In this document: positions 1 to 6,673 of the stretch, in pieces
Position numbering within the stretch: the stretch's first letter is position 1
Layout: each line of letters begins with the position of its first letter
DNA from: JBAYVY01 sp041674345
GTDB taxonomy: Bacteria > Planctomycetota > Phycisphaerae > Phycisphaerales > Zrk34
Direction of reading: 5' to 3'
Assembly: GCA_041674345.1 (NCBI GenBank)
Contig: JBAYVY010000109.1
Span: 1 to 10,017, forward strand
Length of the DNA stretch: 10,017 bases
The notes under the pieces: generated by a model
What the model was told of the DNA's origin: nothing
The model's input: only the letters and a program-made list of their open reading frames with translations
The model's database searches: none
Translations under genes and position numbers: made by a program

Positions 1-1
1 C

Positions 2-970
2 CCCCCCGTCCCCGGAAGTAACGCCCCCGGAAGTAACGCCCCCGGAAGTTTGCCCGGCAGTTTGATTTGGGCGATGCCTCTGATGCACAATGCCCAATTA
101 CTCGGCGGGATCGTCGCGGAGATCGCTGAAAGCCGGTCCGCATCCGTCAATGTCCGTCAGGCGGCCGCCGCTTTGCGGGAAATGATCGAACAACGGAATT
201 GGACGAATGCCGCGCTGCTGGCGGCCCATCGGTCGCAGTCGCAGATTGAGCAGCACCGTGCCGAGGCGATCCACGAGTTGAAGACCGAGGAGCGGTACGA
301 CTTTCATCGCATCTACCGATTGGAGGAACCGGCGTTGCTCGGCGCGATCCGCCGGGGGGATCGTCGGGAAGCGCGGGCGGTGCTGAATCGGTTGTTGGTG
401 GGCATGATTCACGCCGCGGGAGCGCGGCTGAATTTGGCGAAGAGTTTTTTTCTGGAACTGGTGGTGACGATGACGCGCACGGCGGTGGAGGCCGGGGGCG
501 AGCCGCAGGAACTGCTGGGTTCCAATTTCGCGTCGCTGACGGAACTGGCGAAGATCGACAGCGACGAGGAACTGGCGACCTGGCTTCATCGTTCGCTGGA
601 ATCGGTGCTGGCGGGGCTGCATCTGCGGCGGGAATCGACGGATCAGGTGTTGCTGAGCAATGCGTTGCAATTCATGCGGAAGCATTTCACGGAGGACGTC
701 AGCCGGGACGACGCGGCGGAGGTGGCGTGCATGTCGCCGTCGCATTTTTCCCGGCTGTTCCACCGCCATTTCGGACGAAGTTTTTCCGATCTGCTGAATC
801 AACTGCGCGTCGATCAGGCGGCGGAACTGCTCGTGCGAACCGACCGCTCGCTGGCGGTGATCGCGCTGGAGTGCGGGTTCGCGGACCAGAGCTACTTCAC
901 GAAAGTCTTCCGCAAATACCGCGGCGAAACCCCGGCGGATTACCGGAAACGACACGGCAACGAACTGTGA
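2..970 (+). CDS. AraC-family transcriptional regulator, 5'-partial
   Basis: A DNA-binding activator or repressor. Counting residues from the TTG at 50, the C-terminal ~100 residues (about 203-301) form a complete AraC/XylS domain. The first helix-turn-helix lies around DDAAEVACMSPSHFSRLF. The second carries the family signature IALECGFADQSYFTKVFRKYRGETPADYRK. Residues ~80-190 are a helical linker of the kind found between sensor and HTH domains in YesN-like regulators. The first ~28 residues (WAMPLMHNAQLLGGIVAE) look like the last strands of a PocR- or GAF-type ligand-binding domain, so most of the sensor is missing. The frame is open to the window edge with no stop, so the true start is probably upstream. 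TTG at 50 and ATG at 74 are only fallback starts, and neither has a clear ribosome-binding site. Effector and target genes are unknown. Control of the corrinoid genes 2 kb downstream is possible but unproven. Confidence 0.85.
   Translation, partial: PPVPGSNAPGSNAPGSLPGSLIWAMPLMHNAQLLGGIVAEIAESRSASVNVRQAAAALREMIEQRNWTNAALLAAHRSQSQIEQHRAEAIHELKTEERYDFHRIYRLEEPALLGAIRRGDRREARAVLNRLLVGMIHAAGARLNLAKSFFLELVVTMTRTAVEAGGEPQELLGSNFASLTELAKIDSDEELATWLHRSLESVLAGLHLRRESTDQVLLSNALQFMRKHFTEDVSRDDAAEVACMSPSHFSRLFHRHFGRSFSDLLNQLRVDQAAELLVRTDRSLAVIALECGFADQSYFTKVFRKYRGETPADYRKRHGNEL
11..49 (+). repeat. 15-bp tandem repeat at the left edge
   Basis: The unit CCCCGGAAGTAACGC occurs twice in tandem, followed by a diverged third copy ending GGAAGTT. 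Because 15 is a multiple of three, the array reads in frame with the AraC gene as a Pro-Gly-Ser-Asn-Ala pattern. It may be a coding low-complexity stretch, a spacer repeat that has cut into the gene, or the reason a contig ended here. The core CCCCCGGAAG also occurs at 3052-3061 and 3945-3954. Confidence 0.6.
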
Positions 971-1030
971 GTAACGCGACGGCGATAACGCAGGTGCGAA
1001 AACCACGATCATGGGATACACTGATTCCGT

Positions 1031-2320
1031 ATGCACATCGACCATTTGGAAATCGAGAACTTCAAAAAGTTCACGCGGCAAGAGCTTGATCTCCACCGGC
1101 AATTCACTCTGCTTGTCGGTGACAACGGCTCAGGCAAGACGAGCATACTGGATGCGTTGGCGGTGGCAGTGGGGATTTGGCACACCGCGGCACCCGGCTA
1201 TGGTTGGCGTAATATCCATACGGAAGAAATCCGATCCGAAGCGATTCCCACAGGCGATCGTAAATTCTTCAAAAGTTACCTACCTTCCAAAATCACGGCG
1301 ACCGGCGCCATCGGATCACACGAAAATATAAATTGGGCACGAATGATCCGCGAGGGCGGAATACGAACGACCAATGCGCAAGCAAAAGACGCGCAACAAG
1401 CTATCAGTCAACTTGTCAAAGATGTGGAAGCACAAACCGCACCCTTGCCCGTGTTGGCCTACTATGGTGCCGGGCGTGCGTGGTTGCCGACCCAGGACAA
1501 ACGATCCGCGTCCGCCCCTTCCCAACGCAAACCGCAGCGATTTGACGCCTATTACAACTGCCTTGATACGCGAATCCGTGACCGTGAACTCAATGAGTGG
1601 TTTCTGTTTGAAGCTGCCGCCGGTAGTCCGCACGAGGGGCGTCCGGGCTATCGCGCAGTCAAACAGGCGGTGCTGAATTGCGTTCCCGAAGCGGATGGGT
1701 TGCGCTATGACAGTGATCGAAAGGAAGTCGTACTTTCGATTCACGGTTATGAACAACCCTATTACAACCTGAGCGCCGGCCAGCGCATGATGTTGGCGAT
1801 GGTGGCGGACATCGCCATTAAAACGGTGACATTGAATTCATATCTCCTGGGAGCGGGGCAGCCGGGCGCGAATGATCCGATGTTGCTGTTGAAACAAACG
1901 CCGGGAATTGTACTGATCGACGAACTGGATGTTCACTTGCATCCCACATGGCAACGTCGTGTGGCAACCGATCTGAAACGGACATTCGAGAATATTCAAT
2001 TTGTTTGCACCTCCCATTCGCCGCAAGTCATTGGGGAAGTTCGCCCGGAGGAAATCCGACAACTGGAGGATGACACCGCATCCAAGCCCAGCCGATCTTA
2101 CGGGATCGACTCCAATCGCATTCTTGAAGAATTACAGGGCGCATCGTCTCGCAATGAAGAGACCGCCGGCTTGCTGAAAGAGTTGGCGAAATCGGTTGAT
2201 CGTGAGGATTTTGAAAAAGCCCGGAATCAACTTGAAGAACTGGAGCGACTGATCGGGCCGGATGATCCGGAGATTACCCGGACGCGGACACTCATGGCAT
2301 TTCTGGAATCCAAGACATGA
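1031..2320 (+). CDS. SMC/RecF-like AAA ATPase, PtuA/retron-Ec78 type
   Basis: A 429-residue cytosolic ATPase of the ABC/SMC type. It opens with the typical MHIDHLEIENFKKF strand. Walker A is GDNGSGKT (30-37), the ABC signature LSAGQ is at 247-251, and Walker B IVLIDELD is at 293-300 followed by DVHLHP. The H-loop is TSHSP with His329. Signature and Walker B are separated by only ~45 residues, so there is no long coiled coil; this fits the compact single-chain ATPases of defence systems rather than SMC or RecN. After the ATPase core comes a helical tail (about 360-429). The stop overlaps the start of the HNH gene by ATGA, so the two are probably translationally coupled. By family knowledge, the ATPase of Septu and retron Ec78 gates its HNH partner. 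ATG 1031 lacks a clear Shine-Dalgarno sequence. Base composition looks less GC-rich than the flanks, suggesting acquisition by transfer. Function in phage defence is inferred. Confidence 0.88.
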   Translation: MHIDHLEIENFKKFTRQELDLHRQFTLLVGDNGSGKTSILDALAVAVGIWHTAAPGYGWRNIHTEEIRSEAIPTGDRKFFKSYLPSKITATGAIGSHENINWARMIREGGIRTTNAQAKDAQQAISQLVKDVEAQTAPLPVLAYYGAGRAWLPTQDKRSASAPSQRKPQRFDAYYNCLDTRIRDRELNEWFLFEAAAGSPHEGRPGYRAVKQAVLNCVPEADGLRYDSDRKEVVLSIHGYEQPYYNLSAGQRMMLAMVADIAIKTVTLNSYLLGAGQPGANDPMLLLKQTPGIVLIDELDVHLHPTWQRRVATDLKRTFENIQFVCTSHSPQVIGEVRPEEIRQLEDDTASKPSRSYGIDSNRILEELQGASSRNEETAGLLKELAKSVDREDFEKARNQLEELERLIGPDDPEITRTRTLMAFLESKT

Positions 2321-2958
2321 GGCCGATCCATAAGAAACCGGAACCGCAAAGTCTCACCGAACATCGCTGCTCACCTCATGCCGACTACGACAACTACTCC
2401 GGCGAAGACGAACTGCGCGACGCCCTGATTGCCGAACAGCGCGGCCTTTGTTGTTATTGCATGTCCCGTATTCACAAGGATGCCATGAAGATCGCCCACT
2501 GGCATTCGCAAACCGGCCATCCCGCCGAACAACTGGACTATGCCAATTTACTCGGCGCGTGCATGGGGAACAAAGGCCGTCCAAAGAAAGAACAACATTG
2601 CGATACCCATCAAGAAAATGAAAACATTTCCATCAATCCGGCCAATCGAGACCATCATCAACGCATCGAACAATTCATCCGATATCCGCCTGATGGACGC
2701 ATTGAATCTGACGACATTCAAATCAACCATGACTTGAATGACATACTGAATCTCAATATGGCGGATTTGAAAAACCAGCGAAAATCGGTTCTCGAGGGTT
2801 TCCAACAAGCGTTATCCCGGACGCAACCAAATCATTGGACCCGCCCCATGCTTGAACGACATTTGCGTCTGTGGAGCGGCGAATCTGACGGCGGTGATTT
2901 GAAGCCGTTTTGTCAGGTGGTGATTTACTGGCTGCGTAAACGATTGATGCGAATGTGA
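2317..2958 (+). CDS. HNH endonuclease, PtuB/TIGR02646-like
   Basis: A 213-residue putative nuclease. Near the N-terminus EQRGLCCYCMSRI (40-52) carries the CxxC-type metal knuckle. It is followed by KIAHWHSQ (58-65), with the histidine-rich ββα-metal motif, then LDYANLLGACMGNKG (73-87) and HCD (94-96). This order (CxxC, xHW/xHF, NLLGAC, N-K-G, HCD) matches what I recall of the TIGR02646 family, which is normally encoded directly after an AAA ATPase and includes the HNH effector of retron Ec78 and PtuB of Septu. The ATG lies within the last codons of the ATPase gene (ATGA overlap), which fixes the start. The likely job is to cut DNA or RNA when the ATPase senses infection; that is known for relatives and inferred here. 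No reverse transcriptase or retron RNA is visible beside it, so a stand-alone Septu-type pair fits better than a retron. Confidence 0.85.
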   Translation: MRPIHKKPEPQSLTEHRCSPHADYDNYSGEDELRDALIAEQRGLCCYCMSRIHKDAMKIAHWHSQTGHPAEQLDYANLLGACMGNKGRPKKEQHCDTHQENENISINPANRDHHQRIEQFIRYPPDGRIESDDIQINHDLNDILNLNMADLKNQRKSVLEGFQQALSRTQPNHWTRPMLERHLRLWSGESDGGDLKPFCQVVIYWLRKRLMRM

Positions 2959-3048
2959 CAACGGCTCAGCGACCCGACACAAAGCATCCTTGTTCGGGCC
3001 ATCGTATCTCCAAGCACGAAATTACCAAAATTGGACCCACAAGTGCAG

Positions 3049-3125
3049 GAACCCCCGGAAGAAAGGGGGTAGATTATGTGTCATGCGGTCGCTTGCGGTT
3101 CCGGGGGTTCGCGAAGCCGCAAGCG
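3049..3125 (+). promoter_or_regulatory. Leader of the corrinoid gene with competing hairpins
   Basis: The spacer 2959-3156 holds a perfect 12-bp inverted repeat, GAACCCCCGGAA (3049-3060) with TTCCGGGGGTTC (3099-3110). A second stem pairs 3090-3100 with 3115-3125 (11 pairs, one G-U). The right arm of the first overlaps the left arm and loop of the second, so the two cannot form together. A third small option pairs ACCCCC (3051-3056) with GGGGGT (3065-3070). All lie between the HNH stop and the mtaC ribosome-binding site AGGAGA (3144-3149). There is no U-run, and no B12-box consensus that I can recognise, so this is not an obvious cobalamin riboswitch. A regulated mRNA leader or an operator are both possible. 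Confidence 0.4.
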
Positions 3126-3156
3126 GCGGAAGACGACTTTAACAGGAGATTCCATC

Positions 3157-3795
3157 ATGAGCGACTTGAAAGCACTGACCGACGCGATCATCAGCGGCAA
3201 GAAGGACATCGCGATCGCCGAGACACAGAAGGGACTGGACGCGGGTGTCGGGCCGAAGGAACTGCTGGATGCGATGGTCAAGGGCATGGACGTGGTCGGC
3301 GGACGGTTCAAGCGGAATGAAGTGTTCGTGCCGGAGATGCTGATCGCGGCGCGGGCAATGAAGGAAGCGATCAAGCTGATCGAGCCGAAGCTGGTGGCGG
3401 CGGGTTACAAGCCGATCTGCACGGCGGTGGTCGGCACGGTGCAGGGCGATCTGCACGACATCGGCAAGAACCTGGTGGCGATGATGTGGAAGGGCGCGAA
3501 CATCAACGTGATTGATTTGGGCACGAACGTTCCGCCGGAGAAGTTCGTCGCGGCGGCGAAGGAACACAATGCGCAGTTCGCGGGGTTGTCGGCGTTGCTG
3601 ACGACGACGATGCCGGCGATGAAAACCACCGTCGATGCGCTGCGCAACGCGGGGTTGAAGGATTTGAAAGTGGTCATCGGCGGCGCGCCGATCACGCAGG
3701 AATTCGCGGATCAGATCGGCGCCGATGCGTTCGCCGCCGACGCGGCCAGCGCGGTCGATGTGGTGCGAGGCATGTTGGCGGAACAAGCGGCGTAG
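3157..3795 (+). CDS. mtaC: Corrinoid (cobalamin-binding) protein, MtaC-like
   Basis: A 212-residue methyl-carrier subunit of a corrinoid-dependent methyltransferase system (COG5012 type). Residues 1-85 are the helical B12-binding cap (LTDAIISGKKDIAIAETQKGLDAGVGPKELLDAMVKGM). Residues ~87-212 are the Rossmann-like B12 domain. It carries the base-off motif DLHDIG with the cobalt-ligand His100, then GLSALLTTTMPAM (143-155) and VIGGAPIT (173-180), which cradle the nucleotide tail. Length is usual for MtaC, MtbC and MttC. ATG 3157 is chosen because AGGAGA lies 7 nt upstream; an in-frame upstream start at 3076 lies in the hairpin leader and adds no domain. It is followed by the MtaB-like gene. That neighbour, rather than the protein itself, points to methanol over methylamines, because carriers of this class look alike. 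Confidence 0.9.
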   Translation: MSDLKALTDAIISGKKDIAIAETQKGLDAGVGPKELLDAMVKGMDVVGGRFKRNEVFVPEMLIAARAMKEAIKLIEPKLVAAGYKPICTAVVGTVQGDLHDIGKNLVAMMWKGANINVIDLGTNVPPEKFVAAAKEHNAQFAGLSALLTTTMPAMKTTVDALRNAGLKDLKVVIGGAPITQEFADQIGADAFAADAASAVDVVRGMLAEQAA

Positions 3796-3800
3796 GTCGG

Positions 3801-3898
3801 ATTTGTGATTTTGGATTTGTGATTTGTGATTGAAGAGCCGCGCCCGGCGCGGGTCGGATGTTGCATTTCAAAATCACAAATCACAAATCATCAATCAC
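3801..3898. repeat. Heptamer-built inverted repeat between mtaC and mtaB
   Basis: The left arm (3801-3832) is made of ATTTGTG heptamers, one of them degenerate. The right arm (3868-3898) is made of the complementary AAATCAC-type heptamers. Between them lies a GC-rich palindrome, CCGCGCC-C-GGCGCGG (3838-3852). In the transcript this can fold as one long hairpin ending just before the mtaB ribosome-binding site. It may be a mobile spacer repeat, may lower mtaB expression relative to mtaC, or may be a processing site. Confidence 0.7.
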
Positions 3899-3912
3899 GA
3901 ATGGAGCATGAC

Positions 3913-5295
3913 ATGGCGCGTTACACGACACTGGCGATTAATGACCCCCGGAAGTTGTTGTTCGGAACCGCTCCGCATCCGGTGAAGACCAAGCGGGGGC
4001 TGGTGATCGGGGGCGGACGGGTGTACCCGGAGATCAACTTCACTTTGCCGACGATGTTCGTGCAAGCGGACACGATGGCGCAGGTGCGGGATCATTATTC
4101 GCGGATGATTCATGAGGTATTGACGCGGGCGGCGGAGTTGGAGGTTCCGGGGGTGGTGGTGGAGTTTGAGACGTTGCCGCCGATGACCGAGTTCCCGGAC
4201 TGGGGCATGGAGGTGGTGAACATTCTGCTGGCCGGGATCGAAGAGGCGCACACGAAGCATGGATTGAAGGCGGCCCTCAGAATGACGCCGAACGACAATC
4301 GTGAGTTTGAGCGTCCGCCGATCATGCGAAGCGGACGGTATTGGGAAAAAATGCTGGAATTGTTCGATCGCTCGGCGGAGGCGGGGGCGGATTTGCTGAG
4401 CATCGAAAGCGTGGGGGGCAAGGAGATTCACGACGAAGCGCTGACGATGGGCGATCTGCGACAGGTGATTTTTTCGTTGTGCGTGATGGGTTGCCGGGAC
4501 ATGCGGTTTTTGTGGACGCATATCAAGAAAATCGCCGACCGTCACGGCGTGCATCCGGCGGGCGACAGCTCGTGCGGGTTCGGGAACACGGCGATGGTGT
4601 TGGCGGAGCAGAAAATGATTCCGCGAGTGTTCGCGGCGGTGGTTCGTGCGATCACGGTGGTGCGTGCGCTGGTGGCGCATGAGTGCGGCGCGGTGGGGCC
4701 GGGCAAGGACTGCGCTTACGAGAACATCGTATTGAAGGCGATCACGGGATGCCCGATGGCCAATGAGGGCAAGAGCGCGACATGCGCGCATTTATCGCCG
4801 GTGGGCAATGTGGCGGCGGCGGCGGCGGACACGTGGAGCAACGAATCCGTGCAGCATTTGAAGTTGCTGGGCGGGATGGCGCCGACGTGTTCGATGGAGT
4901 CGCTGGCATATGACTGCCGCTTGTTCAACCAGGCGTGGGCGAGCAGCGGAGAAGCGGGAGCTCTCCAGCTGCGCGACTGGATGGTCCAGGGCGACATCGC
5001 CCTGGACCCGCAGGCCTACATCATCAGCCCGTCGTCGGCGATTCGTCTGGCGAAGGTGATCGTGGCGCAGCCGACCGATTATCTGGCGGGCAAGGCGGCG
5101 GCGCGTGAGGCGGTGGCGATTCTGCGTGAGGGCATGAACGCCGGGCAATTGAAGATCGCCGAGCGCGAGCAAAGCTGGCTGGACATGATGGACATGACGC
5201 TGGACGAGATGCCGGACGATGAAGGGGCGTTCATCGCCGAGGTGATGCCGATGCTGGACAGCAGCCGGTTCATCGCGAAGGATTACGAACTGTGA
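3913..5295 (+). CDS. mtaB: Methanol:corrinoid methyltransferase MtaB-like
   Basis: A 460-residue zinc enzyme that moves a methyl group from methanol or a related donor to the cob(I)amide of its corrinoid protein. It matches archaeal MtaB in length and along the whole chain. The zinc ligands known from Methanosarcina barkeri MtaB (Glu164, Cys220, Cys269) have counterparts in Glu165 (LLSIESVGGKE), Cys221 (GDSSCGFGNTAM) and Cys267 (GAVGPGKDCAYEN). Further conserved blocks are KAITGCPMANEGKSATCAH, DTWSNESVQ, ESLAYDCRL and the region around DPQAY. ATG 3913 is chosen over 3901 and 3826: GGAG lies 6 nt upstream, the length equals the family, and the longer forms read into the spacer repeat. It follows the MtaC-like gene by 117 nt. 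MtaA or another second methyltransferase is absent from the window. A bacterial owner would probably pass the methyl group to tetrahydrofolate. Methanol as substrate is by homology; methyl ethers are an alternative. Confidence 0.92.
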   Translation: MARYTTLAINDPRKLLFGTAPHPVKTKRGLVIGGGRVYPEINFTLPTMFVQADTMAQVRDHYSRMIHEVLTRAAELEVPGVVVEFETLPPMTEFPDWGMEVVNILLAGIEEAHTKHGLKAALRMTPNDNREFERPPIMRSGRYWEKMLELFDRSAEAGADLLSIESVGGKEIHDEALTMGDLRQVIFSLCVMGCRDMRFLWTHIKKIADRHGVHPAGDSSCGFGNTAMVLAEQKMIPRVFAAVVRAITVVRALVAHECGAVGPGKDCAYENIVLKAITGCPMANEGKSATCAHLSPVGNVAAAAADTWSNESVQHLKLLGGMAPTCSMESLAYDCRLFNQAWASSGEAGALQLRDWMVQGDIALDPQAYIISPSSAIRLAKVIVAQPTDYLAGKAAAREAVAILREGMNAGQLKIAEREQSWLDMMDMTLDEMPDDEGAFIAEVMPMLDSSRFIAKDYEL

Positions 5296-5297
5296 GA

Positions 5298-5359
5298 AGG
5301 AGACAGGAGACATTATATTCGGCGCGCCGTGGGTTCTTACTCCTGACTCCTGACTCCTG
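5298..5359. terminator. Stem-loop and ACTCCTG x3 repeat between convergent genes
   Basis: The 76-nt gap between the converging mtaB and oxidoreductase genes holds AGGAGACAGGA (5298-5308). This can pair with TCCTGACTCCT (5341-5351) with one mismatch. Inside the loop is the perfect palindrome CGGCGCGCCG (5320-5329). The right arm is part of three exact tandem heptamers ACTCCTG (5339-5359). The position suits a two-way transcription stop, but there is no strong T-run, so the terminator role is inferred from location and structure only. Confidence 0.45.
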
Positions 5360-5371
5360 ACTTTTCGCGGC

Positions 5372-6436
5372 TCATGCCTGTTCAAACGGCGTGTTCTTCT
5401 TCATCTGACACATCACGCGCACCGTTTCCATCGCTTCTTCCAGCTTGATCGGGTACGGCTTGCGGTTGCGGATGGTGTCGTACATCATGTCCCACAGCAC
5501 TTCCATCCCGGCCAGTCCCCTGGGCTTGACCGGAATCGTTTGGTCAATCCACTGAAGTTTCTCGTTGTTGCCGAACGGCCCGGTCTGCGGCGGCGTGGCG
5601 GAAATGGCCTTGATTTTGGCGAGTTTCTGCTTCGGGTCGAGGTAGCGGAGCGTGAGCGTTTCACCCTGGCCGGACAGTGCGCCGCGTGTGCCGAACACCA
5701 GGTACTCCGATTCGGTGATCGCCGCCCCGCCGCTGATTTCCATGTCCACCACCCGACCGTTTTCGCCCTTGAGCAGCAGCTTGATGTGATCCTCCGCGTC
5801 GCCGAGCGCGGCGATACGCTGAAGGTCGGCCCACATCTCGGCGATCGGCGAATCGAGCAGGCGGATCGCATGATCGACGATGTGCGGTCCCCAGTTCAGC
5901 AGCAGCCCCCCGCCGCAGCCCATGATCGTCTGCCAGTCGTTGCGGCGATGGAAACCGTTGCGGCGAAGTTTGATCTCGCGCACGTCGCCGAGAATCCCCG
6001 ACGCCATGATTTCACGGATATGCACGAACATCGGTTCAAACCGGCGATTGTGGCGGATGAACAGTTTGCCTTTGCCCTTGCCGGTGGTCGCGGCTTTGAC
6101 GAGCTGGCGCAGTTGCCGCATCGACGTGGCGATGGGCTTTTCGATGTTGACGAACTTGCCGGCCTTCAGCGCCATCACGGCGTGCGGCGTGTGGTCCGGC
6201 GAACGCGTGGCGATATCGACCAACTCCACATCGGGATCGGCGATCAGATCGGCGATCTTCGCATATGTCTTGCAACCGAATCGCTCCGCCATCGCCTTGC
6301 AGCGATCGGGCAGAATGTCGCAGGCCGCGGCGATGACGAACTTGTCGGTGCGCCCGGCCAGTTCCGCCAGGTGCATGCTCCAGCCGGCGCGACCGATTCC
6401 GACCAGACCGATACGAATAGGTGAGTTTTTCTTCAT
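5372..6436 (-). CDS. Gfo/Idh/MocA-family NAD(P)-dependent oxidoreductase
   Basis: A 354-residue cytosolic sugar- or inositol-type dehydrogenase. The N-terminal Rossmann fold opens with IRIGLVGIGRAGWSMH (Gly13-x-Gly15-x-x-Gly18). An acidic residue follows at the end of the second strand (AACD, Asp40), which suggests NAD rather than NADP preference. The family hallmark EKP lies at 99-101 (VNIEKPIATS), Lys100 being the catalytic-type lysine. In the C-terminal domain GGGLLLNWGPHIVDHAI (175-191) gives the conserved His185/Asp188 pair. Length is typical and there is no Tat signal, so it is not one of the secreted forms. ATG 6436 begins the conserved domain directly; in-frame ATGs at 6445 and 6454 would add 3 or 6 residues, and no start has a strong Shine-Dalgarno sequence. 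The substrate cannot be read from sequence. It is convergent with mtaB, so it is not part of that operon. Confidence 0.9.
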   Translation of the reverse strand: MKKNSPIRIGLVGIGRAGWSMHLAELAGRTDKFVIAAACDILPDRCKAMAERFGCKTYAKIADLIADPDVELVDIATRSPDHTPHAVMALKAGKFVNIEKPIATSMRQLRQLVKAATTGKGKGKLFIRHNRRFEPMFVHIREIMASGILGDVREIKLRRNGFHRRNDWQTIMGCGGGLLLNWGPHIVDHAIRLLDSPIAEMWADLQRIAALGDAEDHIKLLLKGENGRVVDMEISGGAAITESEYLVFGTRGALSGQGETLTLRYLDPKQKLAKIKAISATPPQTGPFGNNEKLQWIDQTIPVKPRGLAGMEVLWDMMYDTIRNRKPYPIKLEEAMETVRVMCQMKKNTPFEQA

Positions 6437-6456
6437 GGCTCTCATTGCGATCATCA

Positions 6457-6477
6457 GGGGGGGGGGTAAAGGGTGGG
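6457..6477 (+). other. G10-TAAA-GGG-T-GGG run, possible G-quadruplex
   Basis: Ten consecutive G residues (6457-6466) are followed by TAAA, GGG, T and GGG, enough for four G-tracts with short loops. It lies 3-20 nt before the possible starts of the minus-strand oxidoreductase, with the G-rich strand as its template. It could hinder transcription or explain why no Shine-Dalgarno sequence is seen. A homopolymer of ten is also prone to length error. Confidence 0.45.
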
Positions 6478-6512
6478 TATTGCGACACTATGGTAGCAAA
6501 TTTTCCGCCGGT

Positions 6513-6522
6513 GTCACGTGAC
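6513..6522. promoter_or_regulatory. Palindrome GTCACGTGAC, candidate operator
   Basis: A perfect 10-bp palindrome that extends to 16 bp with one mismatched pair (GGTGTCACGTGACGCC, 6510-6525). It lies about 77 nt upstream of the oxidoreductase start, in a spacer otherwise filled by the G-run and a decamer repeat. The CG-centred symmetry would suit a dimeric repressor, but no regulator is encoded beside it and chance occurrence is possible. Confidence 0.25.
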
Positions 6523-6592
6523 GCCGCGAATCAGCGGGGCGAACCCGTGGACGAACGCATTCTCATTTCCGTTCACCACCGCGCAAAGAGGG

Positions 6593-6673
6593 AACCACAG
6601 ATAAACGCGGATGAACACGGATATGAAATCCCATTTGAAAATCATCCGCGTTCATCGGTGTTGATCCGCGGTT
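6593..6673. repeat. Decamer-based imperfect inverted repeat at the 3' end of rnd
   Basis: The left arm (6593-6626) reads as decamers of the type GATAAACGCG and GATGAACACG. The right arm (6642-6673) is its near reverse complement, with a short AT-rich loop between. The right arm abuts the stop codon of rnd (6674-6676), so the rnd transcript would end in a long hairpin. I recall very similar motifs between genes of PVC-group and other environmental bacteria; that is recollection, not a search. A terminator or a non-autonomous mobile element are both possible. Confidence 0.65.

Noticed and set aside
971..1030. Retron msr-msd RNA or reverse transcriptase before the ATPase-HNH pair
   Set aside because: The gap is only 60 nt with no suitable structure, and no RT motif (such as YADD) occurs in the neighbouring frames.
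727..1089. Open frame overlapping the end of the AraC gene
   Set aside because: It is an out-of-frame shadow of the conserved HTH domain, with Arg/Pro-rich composition and no ribosome-binding site.
98..1102. Long minus-strand open frame opposite the AraC gene
   Set aside because: Antisense of a clear domain; the product is His/Arg/Gln-rich in the way typical of GC-rich shadow frames.
3049..3156. Cobalamin riboswitch before the corrinoid gene
   Set aside because: No B12-box-like segment or the expected long multi-stem layout could be found; only simple competing stems are visible.
2955..3320. Open frame starting at the HNH stop and running into the corrinoid gene
   Set aside because: It overlaps the structured leader and the well-supported corrinoid gene in another frame; the product is low-complexity Arg/Gly.
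3801..3898. CRISPR-like array
   Set aside because: The repeats are 7 bp, contiguous and mirrored in two arms, with no unique spacers.
5540..6424. 294-codon plus-strand open frame inside the oxidoreductase region
   Set aside because: It is the complement of the Gfo/Idh/MocA gene, which has family motifs; the plus-strand product has none.
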